Source: Oscillospiraceae bacterium (GTDB lineage: Bacteria > Bacillota > Clostridia > Saccharofermentanales > Saccharofermentanaceae). From it: a DNA stretch of 39,050 nucleotides. Below, one piece after another: positions 1 to 7,265 of the stretch; position 1 is the first letter of the stretch; each line of letters opens with the position of its first letter. Under the pieces are notes generated by a model. The model saw only the letters and a list, made by a program, of their open reading frames with translations, made no database searches and was not told the DNA's origin. Location: positions 1 through 39,050 of the forward strand of contig CADCJM010000028.1 of assembly GCA_902801755.1 (NCBI GenBank), read 5' to 3'. Made by a program: the position numbers and the translations under genes.

Positions 1-262
1 CATCGAGCATGACGTCGCGACCTGAGTTGTTCTTCGGGAAGGCAATGCAGTCGCGAATCGAGTCGAGCTGTGCAAAGAGGCTGACGAAGCGGTCGAGACC
101 ATAAGCCAAACCTCCGTGAGGGGGTGCTCCGTACTTGAAGGCGTTCATTAGGAAACCAAACTTCTGCTGTGCCTGTTCGGGTGTGAAGCCGAGAATCTCA
201 AATATCTTCTCGTAGATCTCTTTGCTCTCAAAAATCTCAGGAAGCTTAAATCTGCATGATCC
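1..262 (-). CDS. aspS: Aspartyl-tRNA synthetase, C-terminal fragment (partial at both ends)
   Basis: The minus strand reads as the C-terminal catalytic part of a class II aspartyl-tRNA synthetase, which charges tRNA-Asp. Visible are [18 protein letters not shown], then GLAYGLDRF (class II motif 3 region with its arginine), then [10 protein letters not shown], all typical of bacterial AspS. The frame runs off the window at base 1. At the other end, homology fades just upstream of GSCRF (about base 262), where class II enzymes of this type normally have a longer GGGS-R stretch. Beyond that point the same DNA reads on the opposite strand as a different gene. The fragment is therefore cut off abruptly, by a chimeric join or a rearrangement. 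The family assignment is firm; the cause of the truncation is open. Confidence 0.82.
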
Positions 263-274
263 GAGATAAGCTGA

Positions 275-1159
275 AGGTGTTCTCTTAAGAAGCTCGATAA
301 TGCATTAAGATTTGCAGGTGTCCGCACGCAGCCTCTGTTCGCCCTGATATTTAATGTTATTGCACCTTTGGATTATCTTATCTCTTTCTTATTGGGCAAC
401 TGGGCTGTTAACCATGGAAAGGATCTTCCGTCTTATATCGACGGGTTATCTGAGATCGAATCCCTGATGTGTGCAGCACAGACAGGACTTGTTCTGGAAG
501 AGAGCACATTCCCTGTATTCGTTGAATCGGATAAGGCTTCTGACAATGCGTTTTTCGAAGGCACGGATCTTGCTCATCCGCTTCTGGAACATGAGACAGT
601 TGTCAGGAACTCAGTAACTATAGATAAGGATATAGCGATAATTACAGGATCTAACATGTCCGGTAAGACGACAATGATAAGAACTGTCGGCGTTTGCACG
701 ATACTTGCATTGACAGGAGGACTTGTTCCTGCTGCAAGCTTAAAACTTGGCAGAATGAGAGTTATGAGCTCAATGAGGATCGTTGACAGCATTGAAGAGA
801 ATATGAGCACTTTCAAAGCAGAGCTTATAAGGATCTCAGGGATCGTTAATGCGGCAGGTGAGGAGAAGCCTTTGCTGTTCCTTATTGACGAGATCTTCAG
901 AGGAACCAATTCCGATGACAGGACAGAGGGTGCTCTTACTGTACTGAAGAAGTTATCCAAACCCTATATCTGCGGCCTTATGACGACACATGATTATGCT
1001 ATGATCGACAAGACTGAGAAGGGGTTCGATAATATCAGATACTACCATTTTTCTGAATCTTACACCGATACCGGAATCGAATTCGATTACAGGCTTTCGT
1101 CCGGTATAAGCAGGCAGTCTAACGCGAAATATTTGATGAAACTGGTCGGAATCGAGTGA
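275..1159 (+). CDS. MutS-family ATPase, membrane-associated type, 5'-truncated
   Basis: This is the C-terminal half of a MutS-related ATPase of the roughly 600-residue clostridial type that carries hydrophobic segments before the ATPase domain. No start is visible: the frame stays open back to 275, and codons 281-360 ([11 protein letters not shown] onward) already look like the family's helical region, so the TTG at 368 is not a real start. The ATPase domain has Walker [10 protein letters not shown], then [10 protein letters not shown], and Walker [18 protein letters not shown], the MutS DEIxRGT signature. A C-terminal TTHDYAM matches the MutS His-loop. Family members lack the mismatch-recognition domain, so a role in ordinary mismatch repair is unlikely and the function is unknown. 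The truncation coincides with the aspS break. Confidence 0.8.
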   Translation, partial: RCSLKKLDNALRFAGVRTQPLFALIFNVIAPLDYLISFLLGNWAVNHGKDLPSYIDGLSEIESLMCAAQTGLVLEESTFPVFVESDKASDNAFFEGTDLAHPLLEHETVVRNSVTIDKDIAIITGSNMSGKTTMIRTVGVCTILALTGGLVPAASLKLGRMRVMSSMRIVDSIEENMSTFKAELIRISGIVNAAGEEKPLLFLIDEIFRGTNSDDRTEGALTVLKKLSKPYICGLMTTHDYAMIDKTEKGFDNIRYYHFSESYTDTGIEFDYRLSSGISRQSNAKYLMKLVGIE

Positions 1160-1240
1160 GAAAAAAGGGACTATTACCTCAGTTTTCTGTCATTTATGTC
1201 AAAATTATCGCCTAAATATCAAATTCTTTGGCGTGATTTC

Positions 1241-1269
1241 TTGATTTCTTATTTTCCATTTATTAGAAT
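1241..1269 (+). promoter_or_regulatory. Sigma-A-type promoter of the kinase operon
   Basis: TTGATT at 1241-1246 and TAGAAT at 1264-1269 are separated by exactly 17 bases, 16 bases upstream of the GTG start at 1285. It is the best promoter match in the 125-base gap after the MutS-like gene and probably drives the kinase/VWA/PP2C module. Confidence 0.65.
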
Positions 1270-1284
1270 TATTTTGGAGAGAAG

Positions 1285-2997
1285 GTGTTTAAGAAAGCTA
1301 TGTTTGAAGGTCTTAGTAAGTATCTGTCGATTGTTTTAGATTACTCTGTTGTTTGGGAATGCTCCAACGGAGTATGGTTTGATGAACTTCTTAACCTTTT
1401 TAACGACTATGGTATCGACTGTTATGTCAATGATACTTTTAAAGTTCTGCACAAGTGTGTAACTGCCCAGCAGGATCCGAAGGATAAGTATGTCCAGCCT
1501 TCAATGCGTTCTCTGATGCAGAGCCTTCTTCCTACAAATAAGCTTCATCTTATCAACACCTGCAATACTGAAAGATTTATCGAGCTGGTTAATGAGCTCG
1601 ACTTTTCTGTTCTTCTTACGACTAAAAACAGCATTCTCTTTAAGAGACTTATAGAGAAGAAGCCTGTATATAATCACGATGTTGCTATTCTTTTCCCGAC
1701 CGGACTTAAGATCTATTCCTCCATGCAGGAGATGATCGATGACAATCCGCCGCCTAAGCTCAGCAACCTCGCTAAGATAGATTCTTTCCTTGATACAGAC
1801 GCCAGAGCCAATATCGGTGATATCGTCAATTACAACGGCGGTGAGAGGCTTACTCTTGAGAAGAGGCTTTCCGGCGGTGCAGAAGGAATGGTATTCCTTA
1901 CAGATAATTCAAAATTAGTAGCAAAGATCTATCATAAAGGGGTTATTACGCCTCTCAGATGGGCCAAGCTGAAGAAGCTTACAGAACTTAATATCACTTC
2001 TCCCCATTTCTGTGCGCCTCAGCATTTGCTATATTTCCGCAACGTTCCTGTCGGTTATACGATGTTTATCGGCAAGGGAACGACCTTAAGCAATGTTTTC
2101 GACGGTCCTGATGCGATCCTCGAGCAGTATCCTGACTGGACAAGACTTGATGTATGCGAGACCTTGCTGTCTTTGATCGGCAAGTATATCTATCTGCATA
2201 TGCATGACGTTGTAGCAGGTGATATCCAGCTTAAGAATGCCTTGATCGAGTCATCCAATTCCCAGTATCTTATCGATATGGACAGCGTCCAGGTCGGCAA
2301 TCTCCCTTGCCCTGTAGGTACAGAGGAGTTTACTGATCCTAAGCTCTGGGGCAGGGATTTCGCAGGCTTTGTCAGAACACTTGAAGATGAAGACTATTCT
2401 ATTGCAATGCTTGTTTTCTCAGTATTGTTCTGCGGACTCCATCCTTATGCCACAAGAAACGGTGCCGAGACATTAAGAGAAGAGATCCTGAATAAGAACT
2501 TCCCTTATACACTTGATAACTCTGAGACTGAGCATATTCCGCTCGGCGGTTATGTTCATATCTGGGAATATCTTCCTGATTATCTCAGAAAGATGCTCTA
2601 CAGGACTTTCAAAGAAGGCAAGTCTTACGAAGCTGTATGTTGGAGAGATGCGGTTCAGCAGTATATGACCGAGCTCGAGAATTTCAAATATGATGATCCT
2701 GAAGCCTATAAGCTTTTCCCTTGCGAGGATTATAAGCAGATCAGTATCAATGTTGAAGAATACAGAGCAAAGCTTGCAGAGGCTAAGGAGCAGACCAATA
2801 AAGCACCTGAGCCGAAGCCTAAGTTTGAGAAGAAGACATTTAATAATGTACCTTCCGGCAGATTTGTTTCTTCAAGTGTAGGAGAGTCGAGCAGCTTCAG
2901 ACCGGTTAAGTATGATGACGACAAACCGGCTAAGAATGATGCGGCAGCTGCAATGCCGACACCGGCTCCTAAAAAGAAATTCTTCGGTTTATTCTGA
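1285..2997 (+). CDS. Protein kinase-like protein of a TerY-P / YegI-type module
   Basis: This 570-residue protein has a central protein-kinase-like fold. A glycine-rich loop (LSGGAEGMVF, near 195-204) is followed by the ATP lysine in LVAKIY (K214). A catalytic-loop equivalent, AGDIQLKN (311-318, D313 and N318), and a metal-binding DMDS (331-334) replace the usual HRDLKPEN and DFG. The first ~170 residues match no domain I recognise. Residues ~480-570 are low-complexity, rich in Pro, Lys and Ala. The GTG start at 1285 lies just behind GGAGAG; an ATG at 1300 is a less well placed alternative. The gene is followed by a VWA protein and a PP2C phosphatase, the same trio as E. coli yegI/yegL/yegK and the TerY-P triad. 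It probably phosphorylates a partner in this module; the substrate is unknown. Confidence 0.8.
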   Translation: MFKKAMFEGLSKYLSIVLDYSVVWECSNGVWFDELLNLFNDYGIDCYVNDTFKVLHKCVTAQQDPKDKYVQPSMRSLMQSLLPTNKLHLINTCNTERFIELVNELDFSVLLTTKNSILFKRLIEKKPVYNHDVAILFPTGLKIYSSMQEMIDDNPPPKLSNLAKIDSFLDTDARANIGDIVNYNGGERLTLEKRLSGGAEGMVFLTDNSKLVAKIYHKGVITPLRWAKLKKLTELNITSPHFCAPQHLLYFRNVPVGYTMFIGKGTTLSNVFDGPDAILEQYPDWTRLDVCETLLSLIGKYIYLHMHDVVAGDIQLKNALIESSNSQYLIDMDSVQVGNLPCPVGTEEFTDPKLWGRDFAGFVRTLEDEDYSIAMLVFSVLFCGLHPYATRNGAETLREEILNKNFPYTLDNSETEHIPLGGYVHIWEYLPDYLRKMLYRTFKEGKSYEAVCWRDAVQQYMTELENFKYDDPEAYKLFPCEDYKQISINVEEYRAKLAEAKEQTNKAPEPKPKFEKKTFNNVPSGRFVSSSVGESSSFRPVKYDDDKPAKNDAAAAMPTPAPKKKFFGLF

Positions 2998-3006
2998 GGT
3001 CTCTTT

Positions 3007-3015
3007 TGATATAAT
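3007..3015 (+). promoter_or_regulatory. Extended -10 promoter ahead of the VWA gene
   Basis: TG at 3007-3008, one base, then TATAAT at 3010-3015 form an extended -10 element, 45 bases upstream of the VWA start. No good -35 is visible. It may let the VWA, phosphatase and coiled-coil genes be transcribed apart from the kinase. Confidence 0.5.
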
Positions 3016-3060
3016 TTTTATTGTGCATAGCTTTTAACTTCGAATGTGCGGAGGACTTTT

Positions 3061-3792
3061 ATGGCGGACGGTTTTTCTAGTTCAGATTTTGGTACAAGTA
3101 CGAAGCGAAGACTTCCTATCTGTTTTGCTCTTGATACATCAGGTTCCATGATGGGCAACCCGATCAAGCAGCTCAATATGGGTCTTCAGAATTTCGTAAC
3201 TTCGATCAAATCAAATGATGATACAAGATCTTCAACAGATATCGCTATCATTACTTTCGGATCAAAGGTAGAGATCGTAATGCCTTTCGGTAAGATCTCA
3301 AAGGAAAAGGGTTTACCTGAGATCACGGCTTCTACGACTCTTACACCTATCGGTGAGGGCGTTCTTACTGCATTAGAGCTTCTTAATGCGCGAAAAGAGG
3401 GCTACAAGGAAATGGGTATCAAGTATTTCCAGCCCTGGCTCGTTGTTATCACTGACGGTGCCCCTCAGGGTCCTAATGCGATGCAGAACATGGAACGTGC
3501 TATCGAAGCATGTAATGAACTTGAGAGAGAAGATAAACTCGTAGTATTTAATATCGGCGTTGGTTCGGGCGTAGACTTCGATATTTTGAAGAGACTTTCA
3601 ATTAAGCGCGCTGAGCCTATTTCAGTAAATTCCGCTGACTTTGGAAAACTCTTTGAATTCCTGGGATCTTCTTCATCTTCGATCGTATCCTCGGGTATGA
3701 ACGACGATGCACTTTATCATATAGATACAGAGCCGCAGGGCAAAGCTGTTGATATTGATGATTTCATGAAATTCATTAATGAGGACGACTGA
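3061..3792 (+). CDS. VWA-domain protein, TerY/YegL type
   Basis: This 243-residue protein consists almost entirely of one von Willebrand factor A domain. The metal-ion-dependent adhesion site is complete: DTSGSM near the N-terminus (D-x-S-x-S), the threonine in TTLTPIGEGV, and the aspartate in VITDGAPQG. Cytoplasmic VWA proteins of the TerY family act as metal-bound scaffolds beside a PP2C phosphatase and a kinase, which is the context here. I chose the ATG at 3061 because GCGGAGG lies six bases upstream; an in-frame GTG at 3046 would put the Shine-Dalgarno inside the gene. There is no signal peptide or membrane segment. The stop codon overlaps the next start by one base (TGATG), so translation of the two is probably coupled. 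Confidence 0.87.
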   Translation: MADGFSSSDFGTSTKRRLPICFALDTSGSMMGNPIKQLNMGLQNFVTSIKSNDDTRSSTDIAIITFGSKVEIVMPFGKISKEKGLPEITASTTLTPIGEGVLTALELLNARKEGYKEMGIKYFQPWLVVITDGAPQGPNAMQNMERAIEACNELEREDKLVVFNIGVGSGVDFDILKRLSIKRAEPISVNSADFGKLFEFLGSSSSSIVSSGMNDDALYHIDTEPQGKAVDIDDFMKFINEDD

Positions 3793-4874
3793 TGTATAAG
3801 GGAATTACTGTCGGTGCAATTACGACGATCGGCAATAAACATGTAAACAGGGGTACTCCATGTGAGGATGCCTCTTTTGCAGTTACTAAAAATGACGTTT
3901 CGGTTGTTTGTATTGCGGACGGTGCCGGCGGAAAGCAGTATACCGATGCAAGATTCGGCTCTGACTGCGCAGTTCATGTAATAACAGATACATTGTGCGA
4001 GCATTTCGATGCTTTATATGCTGAGAACAGGGAAGCAGCTGTAAGAGGATATCTTATGGCAAAGCTCCGTGTCGCTTTTGCGGGCATTATGGAAGAACGC
4101 ACGATCGATGTGATCGACAGGCTGTCCTGCACATTGCTCTTTGTAGCAGTAAAAGACAGAAGGATGATGATCGGTCACATAGGTGACGGTCTTATCGTAA
4201 GGATCTCTCCTTCAGGCGTGAGCCCTATCTCAATGCCTCAGAACGATAAAGACGGTAAGACATACTTTGTCACCGCAGCACATGCTGATAACTATATGCG
4301 TCTTTTAAAGACGACAGTAGACGATGTCCATGCCATTGCTCTCATGACAGATGGTGTTCAGGACAGCGTATATAACGAGGAGGCAGGACTCGTAAAACCT
4401 GTCGTTGCCAAGATGGCTGAGACTTTTGCTGAAGGCAGGGAAGAGGGCGAGAAGTCCATTCTCGAGACGGTGCAGAAATATATTGTCGGAGCATCCAATG
4501 CGAGTGACGACGCAAGCTTCGGCGTAATGTATTTCGAGGGCACCAAAGCTCCTTCTCCGGATAATCTGGAGAGTACCGCAGCAAAGTTTGCTTCATCTAC
4601 GGAGACTTTCAAGGAACTGTCACTGGCTATCAAGCCCGAACTCGTTAATGCACACGAGATCATCTTAAAGTGTGCAGGACAGGAGGTACCGGCTTCAGAG
4701 GAACAGTCTGAGACTGAGAACGTGAAATCAGCAGAGCCTGAGGCAGAAGAGAAGAAGGAAGATGTTAAGAAGGAACCCTCCAGAGTCAGCAAGATATCAA
4801 TTATCATTCTTGCTGCAGGAATTATTCTTTGTGCAATCGGTGCCATTGAACTGGTGCTTTCGCTTAAAGGGTGA
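3792..4874 (+). CDS. PP2C-family Ser/Thr phosphatase with C-terminal membrane anchor
   Basis: This is a 360-residue metal-dependent PP2C-type phosphatase. The metal-binding motifs appear in order: CEDA (24-27), ADGAGG (42-47), GHIGDG, MTDGV and DDAS, with roughly 240 residues of catalytic domain. A charged, Glu/Lys-rich linker follows (about 290-330), then one hydrophobic helix at the very C-terminus (about 335-357) ending in a short LKG tail. This layout predicts a tail-anchored enzyme with its catalytic domain in the cytoplasm. It should reverse phosphorylation by the module's kinase. The start overlaps the VWA stop by one base. It resembles E. coli YegK/PphC in context; the anchor is the unusual part. 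Confidence 0.87.
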   Translation: MYKGITVGAITTIGNKHVNRGTPCEDASFAVTKNDVSVVCIADGAGGKQYTDARFGSDCAVHVITDTLCEHFDALYAENREAAVRGYLMAKLRVAFAGIMEERTIDVIDRLSCTLLFVAVKDRRMMIGHIGDGLIVRISPSGVSPISMPQNDKDGKTYFVTAAHADNYMRLLKTTVDDVHAIALMTDGVQDSVYNEEAGLVKPVVAKMAETFAEGREEGEKSILETVQKYIVGASNASDDASFGVMYFEGTKAPSPDNLESTAAKFASSTETFKELSLAIKPELVNAHEIILKCAGQEVPASEEQSETENVKSAEPEAEEKKEDVKKEPSRVSKISIIILAAGIILCAIGAIELVLSLKG

Positions 4875-4881
4875 GTGATCT

Positions 4882-5763
4882 ATGAGAGACGAGAAGAAAT
4901 ACGAGATTTTACCCGGTGTTGAGATCCCGGATATGAAGAAAATTCAGGAAGCCGCTTCGGATTTCAGCATTTCCGAGGTCGGTGATGTTGATATCAAGAC
5001 TGTTAGTTATGAGCCTGTTTTCGAAGCAGCTGCGCCCGGTGTATCACCTGAAGAGCTTGCAAGACTCCAGCAGCTCGGTGTTAAGGTTGCTGAAGATGAA
5101 GAGAGAGCCAAGCTTGTAAGCCAGGCCAAGATGGCCAAGATCATGAACCAGGCTGTACAGGCGCCGTCATCTATCGGTGACCTTAAGGCTTCCCATATTG
5201 CCCAGCTCGATGAAGAGAAGCGTAAGCAGTTAGAAGAGAGCCAGAAGGAAGCAGATAAGCTGAAGGCTGAAGAAGAGGCAAAGAATAAGGCGCGTGAAGA
5301 GCGCCGTATCCTCCAGCAGAGGCTTTTGGAAGAATCCAGAGAAAAGGCTGCCAGGGAAGCAGAAGCGAAAGCAGCCAGAGAGGCCGAAGAGGCTGCCAGA
5401 AAAGAGGCTGAAGAAAAAGCTGCCAGGGAAGCTGCTGAGAAGGCTGCTGAAGAGGCTGCAAAGGAAGCCGCAGAAAAGGCTGCTAAAGAAGCAGAAGAGC
5501 AGGCCGCAAAGGAAGCCGCCGAGAAAGCTGCCGCTATCGCTGAAAGAGAAGCAAAGGTCCAGGCTGCCAGGGAAGCTGCACAGAAGGCTGCAAGAGAAGC
5601 TCTTGGCCTTGCTGCAAACAAAGCAGAAGTCAAAGCCCAGGAAAATAGCGAAAAGAAAGAGCCCACAAAGCCGATCTGGGAAGTTAAGAAGACCGCTACT
5701 ACTCTTTCTACCGAAGAAACATCCGCAGCATTCAAGGAATTCCTCGAAGACGACGATATCTGA
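4882..5763 (+). CDS. Ala/Glu/Lys-rich coiled-coil protein of the kinase-phosphatase module
   Basis: The product is 293 residues and of unknown function. Residues 1-~110 are mixed and mostly polar. From about 110 to 250 the sequence is an almost unbroken helix of repeating AAREAEE / AAKEAAE-like units with alternating acidic and basic residues and no Pro or Gly, as in a long coiled coil or a single stable helix. A short tail ends in LEDDDI. It starts 7 bases after the phosphatase stop, with AAAGGGTGAG upstream, and is closed by a strong terminator, so it is the last gene of the module. It may be a substrate, scaffold or spacer for the kinase/phosphatase pair; this is inference from position only. 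Alanine-rich repeats make database matches unreliable. Confidence 0.75.
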   Translation: MRDEKKYEILPGVEIPDMKKIQEAASDFSISEVGDVDIKTVSYEPVFEAAAPGVSPEELARLQQLGVKVAEDEERAKLVSQAKMAKIMNQAVQAPSSIGDLKASHIAQLDEEKRKQLEESQKEADKLKAEEEAKNKAREERRILQQRLLEESREKAAREAEAKAAREAEEAARKEAEEKAAREAAEKAAEEAAKEAAEKAAKEAEEQAAKEAAEKAAAIAEREAKVQAAREAAQKAAREALGLAANKAEVKAQENSEKKEPTKPIWEVKKTATTLSTEETSAAFKEFLEDDDI

Positions 5764-5792
5764 TAACAAAGAAACAATATCTGCAAATAAGG

Positions 5793-5822
5793 GGCTGTCT
5801 CTAAAAGAGATGGCCTTTTTTT
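5793..5822 (+). terminator. Rho-independent terminator of the kinase module
   Basis: GGCTGTCTC (5793-5801) pairs with GAGATGGCC (5807-5815) across a five-base loop, with two G-T pairs, and is followed by seven T residues. Confidence 0.88.
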
Positions 5823-5840
5823 CTGCATAGATAAAAAATA

Positions 5841-5869
5841 AAAAAAGACGGTGTCTTTATCAGACACCG
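5841..5869 (-). terminator. Rho-independent terminator of tRNA-Lys
   Basis: On the minus strand CGGTGTCT (5869-5862) pairs with AGACACCG (5856-5849) around a five-base loop and is followed by a T-rich run (the plus-strand A-run at 5831-5846). It lies 14 bases beyond the 3' end of the tRNA. Confidence 0.85.
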
Positions 5870-5882
5870 CCTTCGTTTGTTC

Positions 5883-5958
5883 TGGTGCACCTCCAGGGAC
5901 TCGAACCCTGGGCCCACTGATTAAGAGTCAGTTGCTCTACCATCTGAGCTAGAGGTGC
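5883..5958 (-). tRNA. tRNA-Lys (anticodon CUU)
   Basis: The 76-base minus-strand sequence folds as a tRNA. GCACCTC pairs with GAGGTGC in the acceptor stem, the D-arm contains AGCTCAGATGGTAGAGC, the T-arm contains GGTTCGAGTCC, and the CCA end is encoded. The anticodon loop reads CTCTTAA, giving anticodon CTT (reads AAG). It has its own near-perfect promoter and its own terminator. Confidence 0.96.
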
Positions 5959-5975
5959 GTCAAGCAACGTGAGTT

Positions 5976-6004
5976 ATTATAGCCATATGGTATTTTAAAG
6001 TCAA
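5976..6004 (-). promoter_or_regulatory. Promoter of tRNA-Lys
   Basis: On the minus strand TTGACT (6004-5999) and TATAAT (5981-5976) are separated by 17 bases, ending 17 bases before the tRNA 5' end. This is one of the closest consensus matches in the window, as expected for a stable RNA gene. Confidence 0.9.
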
Positions 6005-6012
6005 CAGGTTTT

Positions 6013-7152
6013 TTAATCAAAGAATCCTGTCATATCAACAGAATTGAAATTTTCTTCCAAAGGAAGCTTAACAGGACGTCCTTCTTTAGCTGATTTATAT
6101 ATACCTAAGAGCGTATCTACAGAGGAAAAACCCGCATAAGCATCAGCTATAGGATTCTTATCTCCGGTTATTGAATCAGCGAGATCCTTATAGATGCCGA
6201 GGTGCGGATTAAGGGCACACTTATAGGAAAATAAACCGCCCTCTTTAAACTGCCTGCGGATATAATAGCCGTTCATCTTCTTTGTCTTGCCGTTTGGCTT
6301 AACTCCGTAGACGGAGATATGAGGCTTGCCGGAATCAAGACCCATCGACAGCTGGCCGTTCTCACAGAAAACGGAGAATTCAGCCGTGTGCTTTGAAGGA
6401 ATCGTAGCAGTCGTGCCTTCGATCTGGGCGAGTGCTCCGTTCTCAAGTCTTAAGACAGCCATGCCGAGGTCTTCGGCTTCGATATTTCTTAATCTTCTGG
6501 CGATCATGGCGGAAGCTTCTTCAGGTTCGGAGCCCATAAGCCATACAAGAAGGTCAATTGCATGGATCGTCTGGTTCATGAGAGCACCGCCGTCACTCTT
6601 CCATGTTCCGCGCCAGGCTGCGCTCTGATAGTAATCTTCGCCGTGGCCCCAGCGTACATAGATAGTTCCGTGTGTGACCTTGCCGTATTTGCCCTCGGCG
6701 ATATCCTGTCTTACAAGGCCGACGATAGGGAGATAGCGGTAGATATGGCCCATTGCGATCTTAAGGCCGGTCTTCTGTGAGAGTTCGTAGATCTCACGGG
6801 CTTCAGATACGGACATTGTCATAGGCTTTTCGAGAAGGAGGTTCGAGCCATGCTCCATAGCATATTTCGCAATCTGGAAATGGAGACCTGAAGGAACAGT
6901 AACTGATACTATTGCAGGCTTGATCTCATCAATGGCCTGTTTGTAATCGCTGTAGCTCTTAACGTCTGCAAAACCCTTAACGGAACCTAAAAGCCTCTTG
7001 CAGGATTCAGGATTTACATCTACGACGGCATTAAGCTCAAGATTTTTGAACTTGGAAATAGCCTTTAAATGCTTTTCGGCGACTCTGCCGCATCCGATAA
7101 GAACAACGGGAAGCGGTGTGGAAAAAGATGCTGTATTTGAATTACCGGCCAT
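6013..7152 (-). CDS. Gfo/Idh/MocA-family oxidoreductase
   Basis: This 379-residue NAD(P)-dependent sugar or inositol-type dehydrogenase opens with a Rossmann nucleotide-binding motif, VVLIGCGRVAEKH, near residues 16-28. It carries the family signature EKPMTMSVSEA, whose EKP lysine is the usual catalytic residue, and a C-terminal alpha/beta substrate domain with GGALMNQTIHAIDLL, where the histidine is conserved. Length is normal for the family. The ATG at 7152 has GGAGG six bases upstream. There is no signal peptide. The gene stands alone, divergent from pdp, with only the tRNA downstream, so context gives no clue to the substrate. Confidence 0.88.
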   Translation of the reverse strand: MAGNSNTASFSTPLPVVLIGCGRVAEKHLKAISKFKNLELNAVVDVNPESCKRLLGSVKGFADVKSYSDYKQAIDEIKPAIVSVTVPSGLHFQIAKYAMEHGSNLLLEKPMTMSVSEAREIYELSQKTGLKIAMGHIYRYLPIVGLVRQDIAEGKYGKVTHGTIYVRWGHGEDYYQSAAWRGTWKSDGGALMNQTIHAIDLLVWLMGSEPEEASAMIARRLRNIEAEDLGMAVLRLENGALAQIEGTTATIPSKHTAEFSVFCENGQLSMGLDSGKPHISVYGVKPNGKTKKMNGYYIRRQFKEGGLFSYKCALNPHLGIYKDLADSITGDKNPIADAYAGFSSVDTLLGIYKSAKEGRPVKLPLEENFNSVDMTGFFD

Positions 7153-7265
7153 TTATAGCCTCCATAAGGTGTTTTGCTTGAATTAGTTTAGCACAATAAG
7201 GATATTTATCACGCAATAATGATTATAATATCTTTTATAGGACCTTGTACCGGAGGTGATCTTCC

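Noticed and set aside
368-370. TTG at 368 as the start of the MutS-like protein
   Set aside because: No Shine-Dalgarno, and the upstream codons back to about 281 already match the family's helical region, so the gene is truncated, not short.
4358-4846. 162-codon minus-strand frame opposite the PP2C gene
   Set aside because: Shadow of a well-supported phosphatase; no family features and no start signal.
5007-5867. Long minus-strand open frames (up to 286 codons) opposite the coiled-coil gene
   Set aside because: They are Ser/Ala- or Leu/Phe-rich mirror images of the repetitive GCN/GAR codons, lack a good ribosome binding site, and cross the terminator of the forward operon.
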